Made by a program: the position numbers and the translations under genes. Positions 32,189 to 42,975 of a DNA stretch of 64,000 nt are shown in pieces (position 1 is the stretch's first letter; every line of letters begins with the position of its first letter). The notes under the pieces are model-generated. The model saw nothing but the letters and a program-made list of their open reading frames with translations, was not told the DNA's origin and ran no database searches. This DNA comes from Halisarca cf. caerulea. Lineage: Eukaryota; Porifera; Demospongiae; Chondrillida; Halisarcidae. The stretch spans positions 3,410,571 through 3,474,570 of the forward strand of contig CAUJGJ010000188.1 in the NCBI GenBank assembly GCA_963170055.1, read 5' to 3'.

Positions 32189-33599
32189 TGTTAAGTATAC
32201 AAAGCACAATAAGAATACAGGTATCACAAGGGAGTCATAGTGATTGCACACAGGGAAGATGGATCAAAGGTCAAAGATGTACCTTTGACAGAATGGGACA
32301 GGTGGAATGATTACAATGGCAAAAGACTAAAAGTGACTGGGAATAAAAATGGCGCCCATCATTGTTTTTCACATACATGTACAAAAACCAGCAAAATGAG
32401 GTAATTTCTGCAGTAGTTGCTCTAAATCTTCAAAGTACTGTTCACTCTGGCGCTATAGTTTAGTGTCACAATGTGAAACTATACACACACACTCAGTAAT
32501 CTACTACTAAAAAGACTGACTTGTGAGCAATACACAAAATGTAATTCTGTTGCACATGCTGAGTGTCAAAATAAGTCCCAATACAAACTGTAATTCACAG
32601 CCTTAGGCCCTACACATGTTATACATTACTCACAGATACACATAGTGTTTGTGAACAAGAAAGAAGATTACCATTACTGTATGCTGAAACTTTCTGTAAG
32701 CCCCTATTCCTGAACAAAGGTTAATTTTACCAAAGAGAGTGATATGTACACACACAGTCACAGGAGGATTTCTGCACACTACAGTATGTCTCTCACAATG
32801 GTACACCAGACTATGTCAGTCGTGGGCATCCTTCTGATACTATATGTTAGGAACAGACTCTGAATAGCACTTGTAATCAATCAGTCTGGTAAAATTCAAC
32901 TAGGTATCATATGCACTTTAATTCTTACATGGTTTTATGCTCATGGTTTTCGTGGATTGCAAGTCATCCGTGAAAATTTACACCTGTGAAACTTTAGAAA
33001 GGGTTCTTGTGCAATAGCAAAACATGGGCGACCATGAACATAAAAGGCAAAAAATAGCTAAAATCCAAGATTCATGAAATTAAAGTGCACGTGGTATATC
33101 TACAAAACATTAGCCACATAAATGCAAGAGGACCACATGATCTGTATGCTGTAACTAGATTCAAACGTACAGCAACTACAACTGTTACAACTCAACACAA
33201 TCAAAACAGCTGGTTCTAATCAGCTAGATGTACACTAAGTTGGACAACAGAGAAACACAGTACACAATCGGAGAGAACACCTCACAACAGAGAAACACAG
33301 CAAACAGTTGGAGAAGACACCTCACTATGCCAGTATATAGAATGGTATGCTGCTCGGGATCATTGGAACAGGGAGTTTACTGCTAATAGAAACTTACAGA
33401 ATTTATACATTGAGAGCCACAACAGTCATGGGTTCTTCTGTAAACATTGAAACCTCCCTGTAATTCAGCACTCAATGGGACTAGAAAGTGTCTGATTACG
33501 GAGTGAGTATTAGCATACTGAAATGTTGTTTTTTGTGGTTAGGTATATCCATCAATCCCAAATTGTCCACACTAGCCAAAACTTGAAAAGATAGTAATT

Positions 33600-33632
33600 C
33601 CAACATTTCAGCAACACAGCTGCCTTCATCAG
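33600..33632 (-). ncRNA. Hammerhead-ribozyme-like core, left arm
   Basis: Minus strand: CTGATGA, A, GGCAGC-TGT-GTTGCT (six pairs including G-U), GAAA. Compared with 28122, several stem positions differ yet still pair, which supports a structured RNA. Confidence 0.4.
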
Positions 33633-33880
33633 GGAATATCACAGGGTGAAAATTCAAGGCTTGTATACAAAAGGTGGTGACATGTGGTGATCGCATCGAT
33701 TTGGGATTGATGGATATACCTAGCCACAAAGATTTATTTCAGTCAATTCAAGACAATCACGGAAAGGAGATTCTCAATGCAACTAGATACTATGTAGACA
33801 CAGCCTCAAAGATAAGATGCGATCACTACATGTCACCTTCTTTTGTATAAAAGCTTTGAGTTTTCACCCTGTGATATCCC

Positions 33881-33914
33881 CTGATGAAGGCAACTGTGTT
33901 GTCAAAAAGTTGGA
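33881..33914 (+). ncRNA. Hammerhead-ribozyme-like core, right arm, degraded
   Basis: CTGATGA, A, GGCAAC-TGT-GTTGTC, then AAAA in place of GAAA. The stem is intact but the catalytic G is lost, so inactive if the family is right. Confidence 0.35.
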
Positions 33915-34395
33915 ATTACTACGTTTCAAATTCTGGTTAGTGTGGACGATTTGGGATTTATTAGCAAACTCTAAAAGTATAGTGACTGAACCTGGTGAGA
34001 TGGTCAGATTAGGGGAGATTGTCAGATTACAGAGGTTTCACTGTGCCACAGAACTCTATATGTAATAGGCAGTGTAGGAGGAGTACCTCACATACACTCA
34101 TATAGCTTCTCCTATAGTAAAAAACATGTACATGTATAATAAAATAAGTCTAATACATTTTTGTATAATACAGTATAAGACTGACTAGTTGCCATGGAAA
34201 CACTTGACAACAGCACACCATACCACAGGGTATCATAAACACAGTGAAAGGGAAAGTTTCAGTGGAAGACAAAACTATGAATGTCATTAATGAGGGAGCA
34301 TAACAAGCCTCCACTACACCATTAGGTGGACCCTGTTTGCTGTACAGACATCACAATGAATATGTGGTAAGCCCTGGAGTAAATACATCTAGCAG

Positions 34396-34413
34396 AACCC
34401 CCCCCCCCCCCCC
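34396..34413. repeat. Poly-C tract followed by short CA run
   Basis: A run of C bases after gcagaa, then cacacacac. It occupies the place where sister flanks have only CA repeats. Confidence 0.85.
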
Positions 34414-34659
34414 ACACACACACACACCTACATTTTAAATTAATAAGAAGCCAAACTGAGAAAGACACATGTGTGTGTACTTGGAATTTACAGGTCAACG
34501 TAAACCACTAAACTATAAGACCCAAAACTACACATGTAAGGCATGGAACACATGTGACACATACAACAATACATTTCTCATGACCTCGTATATGTACTTT
34601 AAGTATACACTTCTTGCTACAAGCAGCTATGAGCTAGTGAACCAAGTGCACATACCAGC

Positions 34660-34711
34660 AAAGAGGAGGGAAGGAAGCACCATGCAAGGAGGATGGAAGG
34701 AAGCACTGTGC
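34660..34711. repeat. Two-copy stage of the 26-bp minisatellite
   Basis: Two units with aggagg(g/a)(a/t)gg and aaggaagcac, between caccatgcaagga and caatgatcaat. Sister flanks have one unit (28740-28765, 44712-44735), a different expansion (40441-40530) or about 44 units (58731-59880). Confidence 0.8.
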
Positions 34712-35104
34712 AATGATCAATCACAATATGATAACGAAAAGGTGTAGATCTCAGCTTCTGAACACTGGCTAACGACCTACAACTATACCATTCTTTGACT
34801 CATTGCATGCATATGCACATCTGGTGTGGTTGTGATGCAATGCATAAGTGTACCTCAAACCATGCACAAATGCTGGAATGACTGCTTGCAGCTGGATTAT
34901 ATAAAATGTCGTTTCAAATCATCTGAGCAGATATACACAGTGCATTCTCACCACATCAAAAGTTACTGTACTTCCAACTTATAATACATTACGTACTTCA
35001 ATGACACATATCACTGTCTGTACCTTAACATAAAATACTGTACTATCTAAGAACCATACTATAGTAGCTACAGACAGACAAAATGGTACACAATAAAATT
35101 TAAG

Positions 35105-36691
35105 TTATGTAGACCATTCCACTTCATGTAAGGGAGGATCCTCTTCTTGAATGTGTTGCTCCTGAATCAGTGTTTCCTGTTCGCCATCTTCCCTTGAACA
35201 GCAGTTTTTAAGACTGGAGACACATCTTTGACAGCAAACACGTTTGGAAAGGATCTTGTAACAGCAAAATACGAAGACAAGGAAACCAGGAAAGGCCAGA
35301 AAAATTAATGAAACGAAAAGAACCACTTGATGGTATATCATGTCTTTGTTATTGACAATGAAGAAAGAATCTGTATAAATATTCTGTGCGTAGTTATTAC
35401 CCAAGGACATTATAACTAGATAGACAAGATACAAAGTCTCAAGATAATTGCATTTTGGATTCTTGAAAGGTTGAAAAAGACTGTGAATTGCAAGGATTAG
35501 CACAAAGAAGAATGGAACAACATCTGGTAAAACAAGATACACTGCCCACAAAATCATGAGGTAGAGGAGGTGTACTCCAGCAAACCATCTCATCTTGTCC
35601 TTGTACACTCCTTGAAACACATCAAACACTGGATCTAGTTTGGGAAAGCGAGGGAGAGATCTCCCTGTCAACTTGTGGAAGAAAGCAGGGATGGACGGAT
35701 AGTAGATGAGGGAGAGGGGGAGGGGCAGGAGGAGAGCCAGGACTACAACAGAAGGAATCAAATACTTAAGGTACATATTTCTGATTGTGGTAGCATCAGT
35801 TTCATTACAAGGAGCTGGTCTAGAGCCTGAATCATAGTAGTTCAGAACATCAAGACAACATGGACCGAAGGCAATGACTTCACTTGACACAATGACAACT
35901 CTCATAGAAATGGCCACCAGATCACCATAGCTGAGGACAATGATGGAACAGATGGCGTGAATGAATGTACTACCAATGTGTTTCTCTCTGAAGTTCCTCA
36001 CTGCTCTCCTCACCTTAGCCCAGGGAAGACGACACCTCTGAAGGGGACACCAGGTACACTTGACCAGGAAAGGAATAAGAAAGATGACAAATACTACAAT
36101 GATATATTTACAATATTCAAGCATAATTTGCTTAAGACTACCTGGTAAAAAGAAGTTTTGCATCACCAAAACGCCTATATACATTCCATATGCAGAGGTC
36201 AAAGGAGCACACTGGTAGAAGAAGACACAAGAATGGTTAGGACCAGAAGCAAGATTGCAGTTGAAGAAAATTATGAGGGGAAGAAAAAAGAGAACTAAAC
36301 CAACACCAATCCAAACTAGATTAGGACTGAAAAGGTAATCATAACTACCAGAAGTTCTCAAGCATGTTGGCTGCTGTTGTGAGTTACTACACTGCACTTG
36401 GTAAACAGAAGTGGCATAAAAGAATACTGTCAGCACATAAGGAGAGATTTCGCACTGATTCTCTGACTGCTGTAGGTCTTTACATGTCAAGATCCTTTTA
36501 GTACTATTGCACCCCCAATTATCATTAAGAGATTCGAAGCACGTGGTAATGTCACAGGACACTACACCTTCCTCAGGATACACGTACGTGTCGTAAAAAG
36601 TCACATTACATGTACCTCCGAAAAATTCCCCATTCTGTCCATTAGATAGATAAATGGTCACAGACAAGAACAATATGCCTAACTGAAACAT
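35105..36691 (-). CDS. P10: nine-pass receptor-like protein, chimeric (A2 ectodomain, B tail)
   Basis: Open frame of 528 residues. Signal peptide 1-18 (ends LSNGQ). Ectodomain matches P2: GTCNVTF, YPEEGVVSCDITTCFESLND, CEISPYVLTV, VQCSNSQQQPTCLRTSGSYD; no Ser-rich A1 start. TM1 about 125-146, then NLASGPNHS. Basic loop KCTWCPLQRCRLPWAKVRRA with Trp for Cys in the CTCC motif, as in P11 and P12. Extracellular loop after TM4 is P2-like (EVIAFGPCC). Tail is of B type: CCQRCVSSLKNCCSREDGEQ, ending PLHEVEWST. With P2 (same ectodomain, A tail) this is a clean case of tail exchange. Function unknown. Confidence 0.85.
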   Translation of the reverse strand: MFQLGILFLSVTIYLSNGQNGEFFGGTCNVTFYDTYVYPEEGVVSCDITTCFESLNDNWGCNSTKRILTCKDLQQSENQCEISPYVLTVFFYATSVYQVQCSNSQQQPTCLRTSGSYDYLFSPNLVWIGVGLVLFFLPLIIFFNCNLASGPNHSCVFFYQCAPLTSAYGMYIGVLVMQNFFLPGSLKQIMLEYCKYIIVVFVIFLIPFLVKCTWCPLQRCRLPWAKVRRAVRNFREKHIGSTFIHAICSIIVLSYGDLVAISMRVVIVSSEVIAFGPCCLDVLNYYDSGSRPAPCNETDATTIRNMYLKYLIPSVVVLALLLPLPLSLIYYPSIPAFFHKLTGRSLPRFPKLDPVFDVFQGVYKDKMRWFAGVHLLYLMILWAVYLVLPDVVPFFFVLILAIHSLFQPFKNPKCNYLETLYLVYLVIMSLGNNYAQNIYTDSFFIVNNKDMIYHQVVLFVSLIFLAFPGFLVFVFCCYKILSKRVCCQRCVSSLKNCCSREDGEQETLIQEQHIQEEDPPLHEVEWST

Positions 36692-36818
36692 TCCTTTTGC
36701 AGCGCTGAATGAACAAGGCCTTCAAACGGTTCTTGTGTGTTTTTCGTGCGATACTGCAGGAGTTATGAGACACACCAGTATTATAGCTAGTCCTGTCATA
36801 AAAATGGAGGAAAGCGCC

Positions 36819-36993
36819 TAGTCTCGTTCCCAGACCGCCCTCGCCACAATCAAAAACGAGGCTACAAAGCGCCGCAAAGGCAAAAATAAAATGGTGTTCC
36901 GATTTTTTTATTATGACATCATTTGGTCGGCCGACCGTGTGACGTCATAATAAAAAATGGAGACGAGAATAAGATCTGTGGGACGCGAGACTA
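36819..36993. mobile_element. Old TAGTCTCG-ended element
   Basis: Ends TAGTCTCG and CGAGACTA; inner words ccgaccgtgtgacgtcataa and ttttttattatgac are shared with 43118-43244. Arms are diverged, and no target duplication is visible, so older than its relative. Confidence 0.55.
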
Positions 36994-37345
36994 ATACGGC
37001 GATATTTTCGAAGCGCTTTATTCCCAAACTTAGAGCATAGATATTCCAAGAACATCTATAATTAGAGAAGGTATTGCTTCACAAGCATGGAGAATTATAT
37101 AATGTCTGTTTCTGTGCCACACATGTAGGATGTGAAGTAGAAAGAATAAAATTACAGGAATTACCTGAGGAAGTGAGAAGCCAATATTGGTGCTCCGGTG
37201 TAAAATCGTCCATGATTAAGGAATGCACTAGGAGTGATTTAGCGATTTATCCTCTGGCATGCACAGTTTCAAGCTTTGGTATATCAAACTAGCAATGATT
37301 AGATGCATTGCCAATGCATGAATCACGTACACAAGTATGCATGCA

Positions 37346-37354
37346 AACACACAC

Positions 37355-37392
<38 letters not shown>

Positions 37393-37393
37393 A

Positions 37394-37430
<37 letters not shown>

Positions 37431-37441
37431 ACACACACACA

Positions 37442-37477
<36 letters not shown>

Positions 37478-37526
37478 TGCACACACACACACACACGTAC
37501 ACACACACACACACACACACACACAA
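37346..37526. repeat. Interrupted (CA)n tract, about 180 bp
   Basis: CA units with scattered G and T changes (acgtacac, catacac). It keeps several frames open on both strands, giving false His-Thr and Cys-Val peptides. Confidence 0.95.
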
Positions 37527-38405
37527 GAACTGGAATAGAAGTAATGCTAAATTTTATTCACTACAGCTGTATGTTCTACAAGAATCCTGCCAATCCAGAT
37601 GGGCAATGAGCAAACATGACAATGATAGAAACACTTAACATTTCATGGTGGAAGTATACAATGATGAGCAGGGCTGCATTTATGTTTAGGGGAGGACATT
37701 GCCCCTCCCTGGCTCATCATTTTCATCTGACGATATGTAGTTAATAAAGAAGGACCATCTAGATAACGATAGCTTGTCCCCTCTTGGTTTGCCAATGTCT
37801 ATTCAGTATATATAATATGCATTAGGTACTGCAGCACCATTGTCAGTCCAAAAGTGTGCAGCTTCAAATAAGCACCCAGTGTTATGATAACAGCTACCTT
37901 ATGTCAGTTTGTTTGCTGTACTGAACACCTCCCCCAACATGACTTGGAAAAACAACTGTATCAGCACCTATGCATTGGGTCTTCATTCATTGTATAGCTG
38001 GTCATACAATAACTACTACAAGGTAACTATTCCACTTACAGGTATTAATCTTGCTCCCATGGGAGTCATACATCTACTTAACTACTATCAAAAAGGCAGT
38101 TTTGGTGGAACAACAAAGTATGATACTTGTACAAAGCACAATAAGAACACATGTAATATTATCACATAATGCATTGGCTGTATCACATGGAAGTCAGTGA
38201 TTGCACAGAGGGAATATGTATAAAAGATTGAAGACGTACCTTTGGGAGAAAGGGACAGGGGAATGGTTACAATGGTTTAAAAGACTAAAGTGACTGGGAA
38301 TAAAATGGTGTCCATCATTGTTTTTCACATACATGCACAAAAACTAACAAAATTAGGTAATTTCCACAGTTTATGTGCTCCAAACCTTCAACGTACTGTT
38401 CAGTC

Positions 38406-38504
38406 TAGTCCAGCCAGCTGTGACCCATGCTCATACTTAAGTGCTGTTTCCCTTTCCCACTGCCGGCGCTTGTGTACAAACATGGGTCACAGTTGGCTGG
38501 ACTA
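38406..38504. mobile_element. 99-bp Mutator-like mini-element, second insertion
   Basis: Ends TAGTCCAGCCAGCTGTGACC and, inverted, TAGTCCAGCCAACTGTGACC, pairing for more than 20 bases. Flanks TGTTCAGTC (38397-38405) and TGTTCACTC (38505-38513) form a 9-bp duplication with one change. Sister copies at about 32447 and 57853 have a single uninterrupted tgttcactctgg. Internal gacccatg links it to 31119-31217. Confidence 0.7.
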
Positions 38505-39448
38505 TGTTCACTCTTGCCCTCTAGTTTAGTGTCACAACACATACGTACCAGTCCTGACAGGTATTGGGCAAATTGCTAAATCACATGCTCAGCAAAAGAC
38601 TTATTTGTGAACAATATAGAGAATACGATTCTGCTTCACATGCCGAGTGTCAAGTCCCAATACACACACCATAAAACACAGCCTACATATGCAGTATATA
38701 GCTCACGGATACATAGTGCTTGTGAACGAGAAAGAAGTTTACCATTACCACATGCTGAAACTTTCTGCAAACCCCTACTCCAGTACAAACTTTACCAAGA
38801 GAGTGGTATATACTACACACGGTCACACTCGGGATTTCTACACACTACAGTATGTCTCTCACGATGGCATACCAGACTATGTCAATCGTGGGCATCCTTC
38901 TGATACTATGTGTTGTGAACAGACTCTGACAGCACTTGTAATCACTGGCAAATCCAACTATGTACCATATGCGCTTTAATTCTTGCACGGTTTGATATTC
39001 ATGTTTTTTTGTGGATGGGAAGACACCAATGAAATTTTAGGTCATGTTCTTATGCAATGGCAAAACATGGCCGTCTGTGAATATAAAACATGAAGAATTG
39101 CTAAAATCCAAGATCTGCGAAAATTAAAGCACATGTGGCACATTTGCAAAATATTAGCCACACATGTACAGTAGAAGGACCACGTGTAATGATCTGTTGT
39201 TTAGCCATCAAACATTCAAACTTCCAACAGCTAGCAACTCAACACAATCAAAACAGTTTCTAACCACATGCACAGTAATTTGGACAACAGAGAAACACAG
39301 CACACAGTCTGAGAGGACACCTCAAAATGACAGTATAGAAGGCTATGCTGCTGTGGCTCATTGGAACAGGGAGTTTCACTGCTAATAGAAACTCATATAT
39401 AGCATTCATACATTGAGAACCATAACAGTCATGGGTTCTTCTGTAATA

Positions 39449-39627
39449 AATATTGAAACCTCCCTATAATTCAGCAAACAATGGGACTTGAAAGTGTTTG
39501 ATTGGGAGGTTGTCGGATTACAGAGTGATTATTAATACACTTTAATATGTTGACTGTACATCATGAGATAGTCAGACCCGACAGAATGTCAGCTTACAAA
39601 GACGCCACATTACAGAGGTTTCACTGA
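39449..39627. mobile_element. Degraded CAGT-type MITE
   Basis: Starts near tattgaaacctccctataat and ends CAGAGGTTTCACTG; gactgtacatcatgagatag marks the same subfamily as 21039. Confidence 0.5.
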
Positions 39628-39856
39628 GCTATAGAACTCTATATGTAAAAGACAATGTACTATAGCTACCCTCACAGCTACTCCTATAGTACACCTACAG
39701 TATGGATAATAGACTAATACTTTAGCCACGGACAATGGAAAGCCTACATATTCTATTTACTGTGTTTTAGTATGATAAGATTGACTAGTTGCCATGGGAA
39801 CACTCAACAACAGCAAAGCATGGTTGTAGAAATTCTTTAACATGCTAGATCAAATT

Positions 39857-40023
39857 GGATGTGTTTTATAGTATCTTTGGACAGATAACGCATGTCAGTT
39901 TAGTTTTCAGTTTATTACGTGTACCTGAAGAAGCCCAAGTGGGCAAAACATTGTAAAATTGAATAATTGTTTGAAGAAAAAGTGTGACATGCGTTATCTG
40001 TCCAAAGATGAAACACATCCAAA
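39857..40023. mobile_element. Foldback with Penelope-like core
   Basis: Arms ttggatgtgtttta...tctttggacagataacgcatgtca and tgacatgcgttatctgtcca...aacacatccaa are inverted. Between them lies a hammerhead-like motif at 39925-39955: CTGAAGA, A, GCCC-AAGT-GGGC, AAAA. Related DNA occurs at 560-680. Confidence 0.5.
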
Positions 40024-40440
40024 GAAGCACAGCTTACCACACACAATCATAAACACAGTGGAGGGAACCTTCAGTGGAAGACAGAACTATGAATGTCATT
40101 AATGAGGGAACATAACAACTTCCACAACACCATTAGGTGGACTCTGTTCTTATATAGACATCACAATGAATATGTGGCAAGCACTGGGGTAAATCCCCAC
40201 CCACACACATACACCATACACATCTAGTGAGAAATTTAGCCAAACTGAGAAAGTTGTGTGCATTTGGAGTTTACAGGTCAACGTAAACCATTAATAAGAC
40301 CCAATACAACACATGTATGACATGGAACACATGTTACACATGCAACCATACATCTCTCATGATCTTGTATATGTAGTGTAAGTATGCAATTCTTGCTATA
40401 CAAACAGCCTATGAGCTAGTGAACAAAGTGCACAAGCCAG

Positions 40441-40530
40441 CAAGAAGGAGGGAAGGAAGCACCAGGAGGAGGGAAGGAAGCACCAGGAGGAGGGAAGGAA
40501 GCACCAGGAGCTAGGATGGAAGGAAGCACC
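40441..40530. repeat. Short minisatellite, variant of the 26-bp family
   Basis: Units caggaggagggaaggaagca of 20 bases repeat about four times after cagcaagaaggagg. Shorter unit than the 26-bp array at 58731, so an independent expansion of the same seed. Confidence 0.8.
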
Positions 40531-40583
40531 AATGATTAATCAGAAGATGATAACAAAGAAATGTAGATCTCAGCTTCTGAAAG

Positions 40584-40785
40584 CTGGCCAGTGGACTACA
40601 ACAACATTGCTCTCAGATTCATATTGCATGCATATGTACCGCTGGTGTGGTTGTGATGCAATGCACATGTGTACAGCATGTACAATACTCAACAAACACA
40701 TCTGTGCATTGCATCGCAACCACACCAGCTGTGTGTATGCATGCATTATGAATCTGAGAACAATGTTGTAGTAGCCCACTAGCCA
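40584..40785. mobile_element. About 200-bp foldback element
   Basis: The left arm (tggccagtggactacaacaa, cattgctctcagattcatat, ctggtgtggttgtgatgcaa) is mirrored by the right arm ending gttgtagtagcccactagcc, giving roughly 90-base imperfect arms. The other B-type 3' flanks (28850, 34770, 44790, 59940) keep only the left arm. Confidence 0.65.
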
Positions 40786-41343
40786 ACATGCACAAAAGCT
40801 AGAACGAATGCACGCAGCTGGACTGCATAAAACAACCTTTCAAATTATCTGAGCAGATATATACAGTACATTCTCACAGCATCAGAAGTAACTGTATTTC
40901 CAACTTGCAACAATACAATACGTACTTCAATGACACATCACACTAGTCTTGCGCAGTTCACTCAACTAGTGCACAGATGTCAAACGTATGTGTAACGGGG
41001 TTGAATCCAGCAGTGACGATTCATGCAGAATGAAAGCTCATGCGAACCACCAAACAATTACTTCAAAACAAAGTAACACATGCAAGCCAAAGAAAAGCAA
41101 AATCTCTCCACATGCTTCCACTCTACTCTCTGCACCTGTGCCTTGTGTCTGTCTTACATTAATCAACATTACACATACAATACTTGCATAGTATAGACTA
41201 TATTAAAAGAAAACACAAACTGAACTAAATCCTACACACACACTGACAGCAGTCTACTTTACACATAAACTGTCATATACTACCTAAGAACCATACTACG
41301 TACAGTAGCTATGCAAACTGCCATAAAAGAAAAAAAGCTTCGG

Positions 41344-42936
41344 CTACGTAGACCATTCCACTACATTTAATGGAGGATCCTCTTCTAGAATGTGTTGTTC
41401 TGGAATCAGGGATTCCTGTTCGCCATCTCCCCCTGAACAGCAGTTTTTAAGACTGGAGACACATCTTTGACAGCAAACACATTTGGAGAGGATCCTGTAA
41501 CAACAAAAAACAAAGACAAGGAAAGCAGGAAAGGCCAGAAAAAATAATGAAAGGAAAGTAATCACTGAATTTATAATATAGTTTGTGTCAATACTCTGCG
41601 CATAGAGATTGCCCAAGGATATTATAACTAGATATACAAGATAAAGAGTCTCAAGATAATTGTGTTTTGGATTCTTGAAAGGTTGAAACAGACTGTGAAT
41701 TGCAAGGATCATCACAAAGAAGAATGGAATAACACCCGCTTGACAAAGATACACCGTCCACAAGATTATGAGGTAGAGGAGGTGCACTCCAGCAAACCAC
41801 CTCATCTTGTCCTTGTACACTCCTTGAAACACATCAAACACTGGATCTAGTTTGGGAAAGCGAGGGAGAGATCTCCCTGTCAACTTCTTGAAGAGAGTAG
41901 GGATGGACGGATAGTAGATGAGGGAGAGGGGGAGGACCAGGAGGAGGACCAGAACCACGACTGAAGGAATCAAATGCTGAAGGTAAATATTTCTGAAAGC
42001 AGTAGACTGTGGTACATCACAAGGTAATGGCTCACTACCTTGAAAATTGACATTGTAACAGCATGTGTCATCAGAAGCAAAGAATTCCAAATTAGTACTT
42101 GTTTCAATGATATATGTCACAGATATGGCCACCAGATCACCATAGCTGAGGACAATGATGGAACAGATGGCGTGAATGAATGTACTACCAATGTGTTTCT
42201 CTCTGAAGTTCCTCACTGCTCTCCTCACCTTAGCCCAGGGAAGACGACACTTCTGAAGGGGACACCAGGTACACTTGACCAGGACAGGTATAAGACAGAT
42301 GACAAATACTACAATGATATGCTTGCAATACTCCAGAATAAATAACCGAAAATTATATATAGTAAACAAATTCTGCATCACCAAAACAGCTGTAAAGGAT
42401 CCGTACACAGAAGCCACAGGAGCACACTGGTAGAAGAAGACACAAGAGTGATTAGGCCCAGAAGCAGCATTGATGTTGAAGAAGATTATGATGGGAAGAA
42501 AAAGGAATACTATACCAATACCAACCCATACTAGATATTTGTATATGGCCGGATACAAATAGTCCAAATATGGTCCATAACAAAAACATTTTCGCAGTAA
42601 CTGTTGTGAACCACATTGCACTTGGCAGACAGAATAATTCAGGTAAGATGGACCATAGCTTAGAACTTTAAGATTATCGAATGGTAGACCACTACCAAAG
42701 GCAAAACATTCAATCTGTGACTGTGGTTCACATGTGTAGTTTCTTTCCCAACTGTGGCACTCTTCAATGTTTCTGAAAATCTCATAACAAGTCGTCACAT
42801 TGCAGGAGGCAGAAACTTCATCCCAGCTGTCATAGGGCCTGGAAGTTAAATTACAGGTCAATCCTCCACTGAAGTTCTGTCCACTGGAAAGGCTGACTAC
42901 CACCGATATAAGAGACAATGTACCTAACAGGAACAT
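41344..42936 (-). CDS. P11: nine-pass Cys-rich receptor-like protein (B ectodomain, B tail)
   Basis: Open frame of 530 residues from ATG at 42936. Signal peptide 1-20 (SSGQ). Ectodomain B 21-133: CNLT at 28, SASCNVTTC at 42-50, EEC at 60, YTC at 69, IEC at 77, then VCQVQCGS at 103-110 and CFCYG; at least ten Cys and several glycosylation sites. TM1 about 135-153, followed by NAASGPNHS. Basic loop KCTWCPLQKCRLPWAKVRRA. Loop after TM4 includes DDTCCYNVNF and PCD. SIPTLFKKLTGRSLPRFPKL differs slightly from the A copies (FKK for FHK). Tail CCQRCVSSLKNCCSGGDGEQ ending PLNVVEWST. A conserved 30-bp palindrome lies 40 bases upstream of the start. Function unknown. Confidence 0.85.
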   Translation of the reverse strand: MFLLGTLSLISVVVSLSSGQNFSGGLTCNLTSRPYDSWDEVSASCNVTTCYEIFRNIEECHSWERNYTCEPQSQIECFAFGSGLPFDNLKVLSYGPSYLNYSVCQVQCGSQQLLRKCFCYGPYLDYLYPAIYKYLVWVGIGIVFLFLPIIIFFNINAASGPNHSCVFFYQCAPVASVYGSFTAVLVMQNLFTIYNFRLFILEYCKHIIVVFVICLIPVLVKCTWCPLQKCRLPWAKVRRAVRNFREKHIGSTFIHAICSIIVLSYGDLVAISVTYIIETSTNLEFFASDDTCCYNVNFQGSEPLPCDVPQSTAFRNIYLQHLIPSVVVLVLLLVLPLSLIYYPSIPTLFKKLTGRSLPRFPKLDPVFDVFQGVYKDKMRWFAGVHLLYLIILWTVYLCQAGVIPFFFVMILAIHSLFQPFKNPKHNYLETLYLVYLVIISLGNLYAQSIDTNYIINSVITFLSLFFLAFPAFLVFVFCCYRILSKCVCCQRCVSSLKNCCSGGDGEQESLIPEQHILEEDPPLNVVEWST

Positions 42937-42975
42937 CACTTCTACAGCAATGAATAAACAAGGTTATCTATCAGC

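Larger units (their letters stand above)
33520..33959. mobile_element. 440-bp palindromic Penelope-like insert
   Basis: Flanked by attagcatact (33509-33519) and attagcaaact (33960-33970), an 11-base duplication with one change. Arms of about 165 bases are inverted: gatcgcatc ... ttcaccctgtgatat appears in both orientations. Each arm carries a hammerhead-like motif. The inverted arrangement of terminal repeats with ribozyme motifs recalls Penelope-like elements; no reverse transcriptase is present. Part of the right arm recurs near 43905 and 58020. Confidence 0.5.
33448..34045. mobile_element. CAGT-type MITE interrupted by a retroelement-like insert
   Basis: Left half begins near 33448 (attgaaacctccctgtaatt) and right half ends GATTACAGAGGTTTCACTG near 34043, with gactgaacctggtgagatgg inside. 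The two halves together match the intact relatives at 21039-21203 and 39449-39627 once 33520-33959 is removed. Confidence 0.55.
30868..35104. other. Spacer P9-P10: duplicated block, MITEs, Penelope-like insert, B-type 3' flank
   Basis: No gene supported. 31030-32600 is a close copy of 56640-58015 and a diverged one of part of 37800-39000. It carries the 99-bp element at 31119 (absent from the 56.7 kb copy) and the MITE at 32001. From 33448 a gactg-type MITE is split by a 440-bp insert with two hammerhead-like motifs. 34100-35104 is the B-type 3' flank with a C run, short CA run and a two-copy minisatellite seed. Confidence 0.6.
36692..41343. other. Spacer P10-P11: old and young mini-elements, CA tract, foldbacks, B-type 3' flank
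   Basis: No gene supported; ORFs at 37228-37638 are CA repeat. It holds an old TAGTCTCG element (36819-36993), a 180-bp CA tract, a diverged copy of the 31-kb block (37800-39000) with the element at 38406, a degraded MITE (39449-39627), a Penelope-like foldback (39857-40023), a minisatellite stage (40441-40530) and a foldback (40584-40785). 40800-41343 is the common B-type 3' flank. 36994-37345 and 37530-37800 hold nothing I recognise. Confidence 0.55.

Noticed and set aside
37228..37638. ORFs of His-Thr or Cys-Val repeats
   Set aside because: CA microsatellite translated in several frames.
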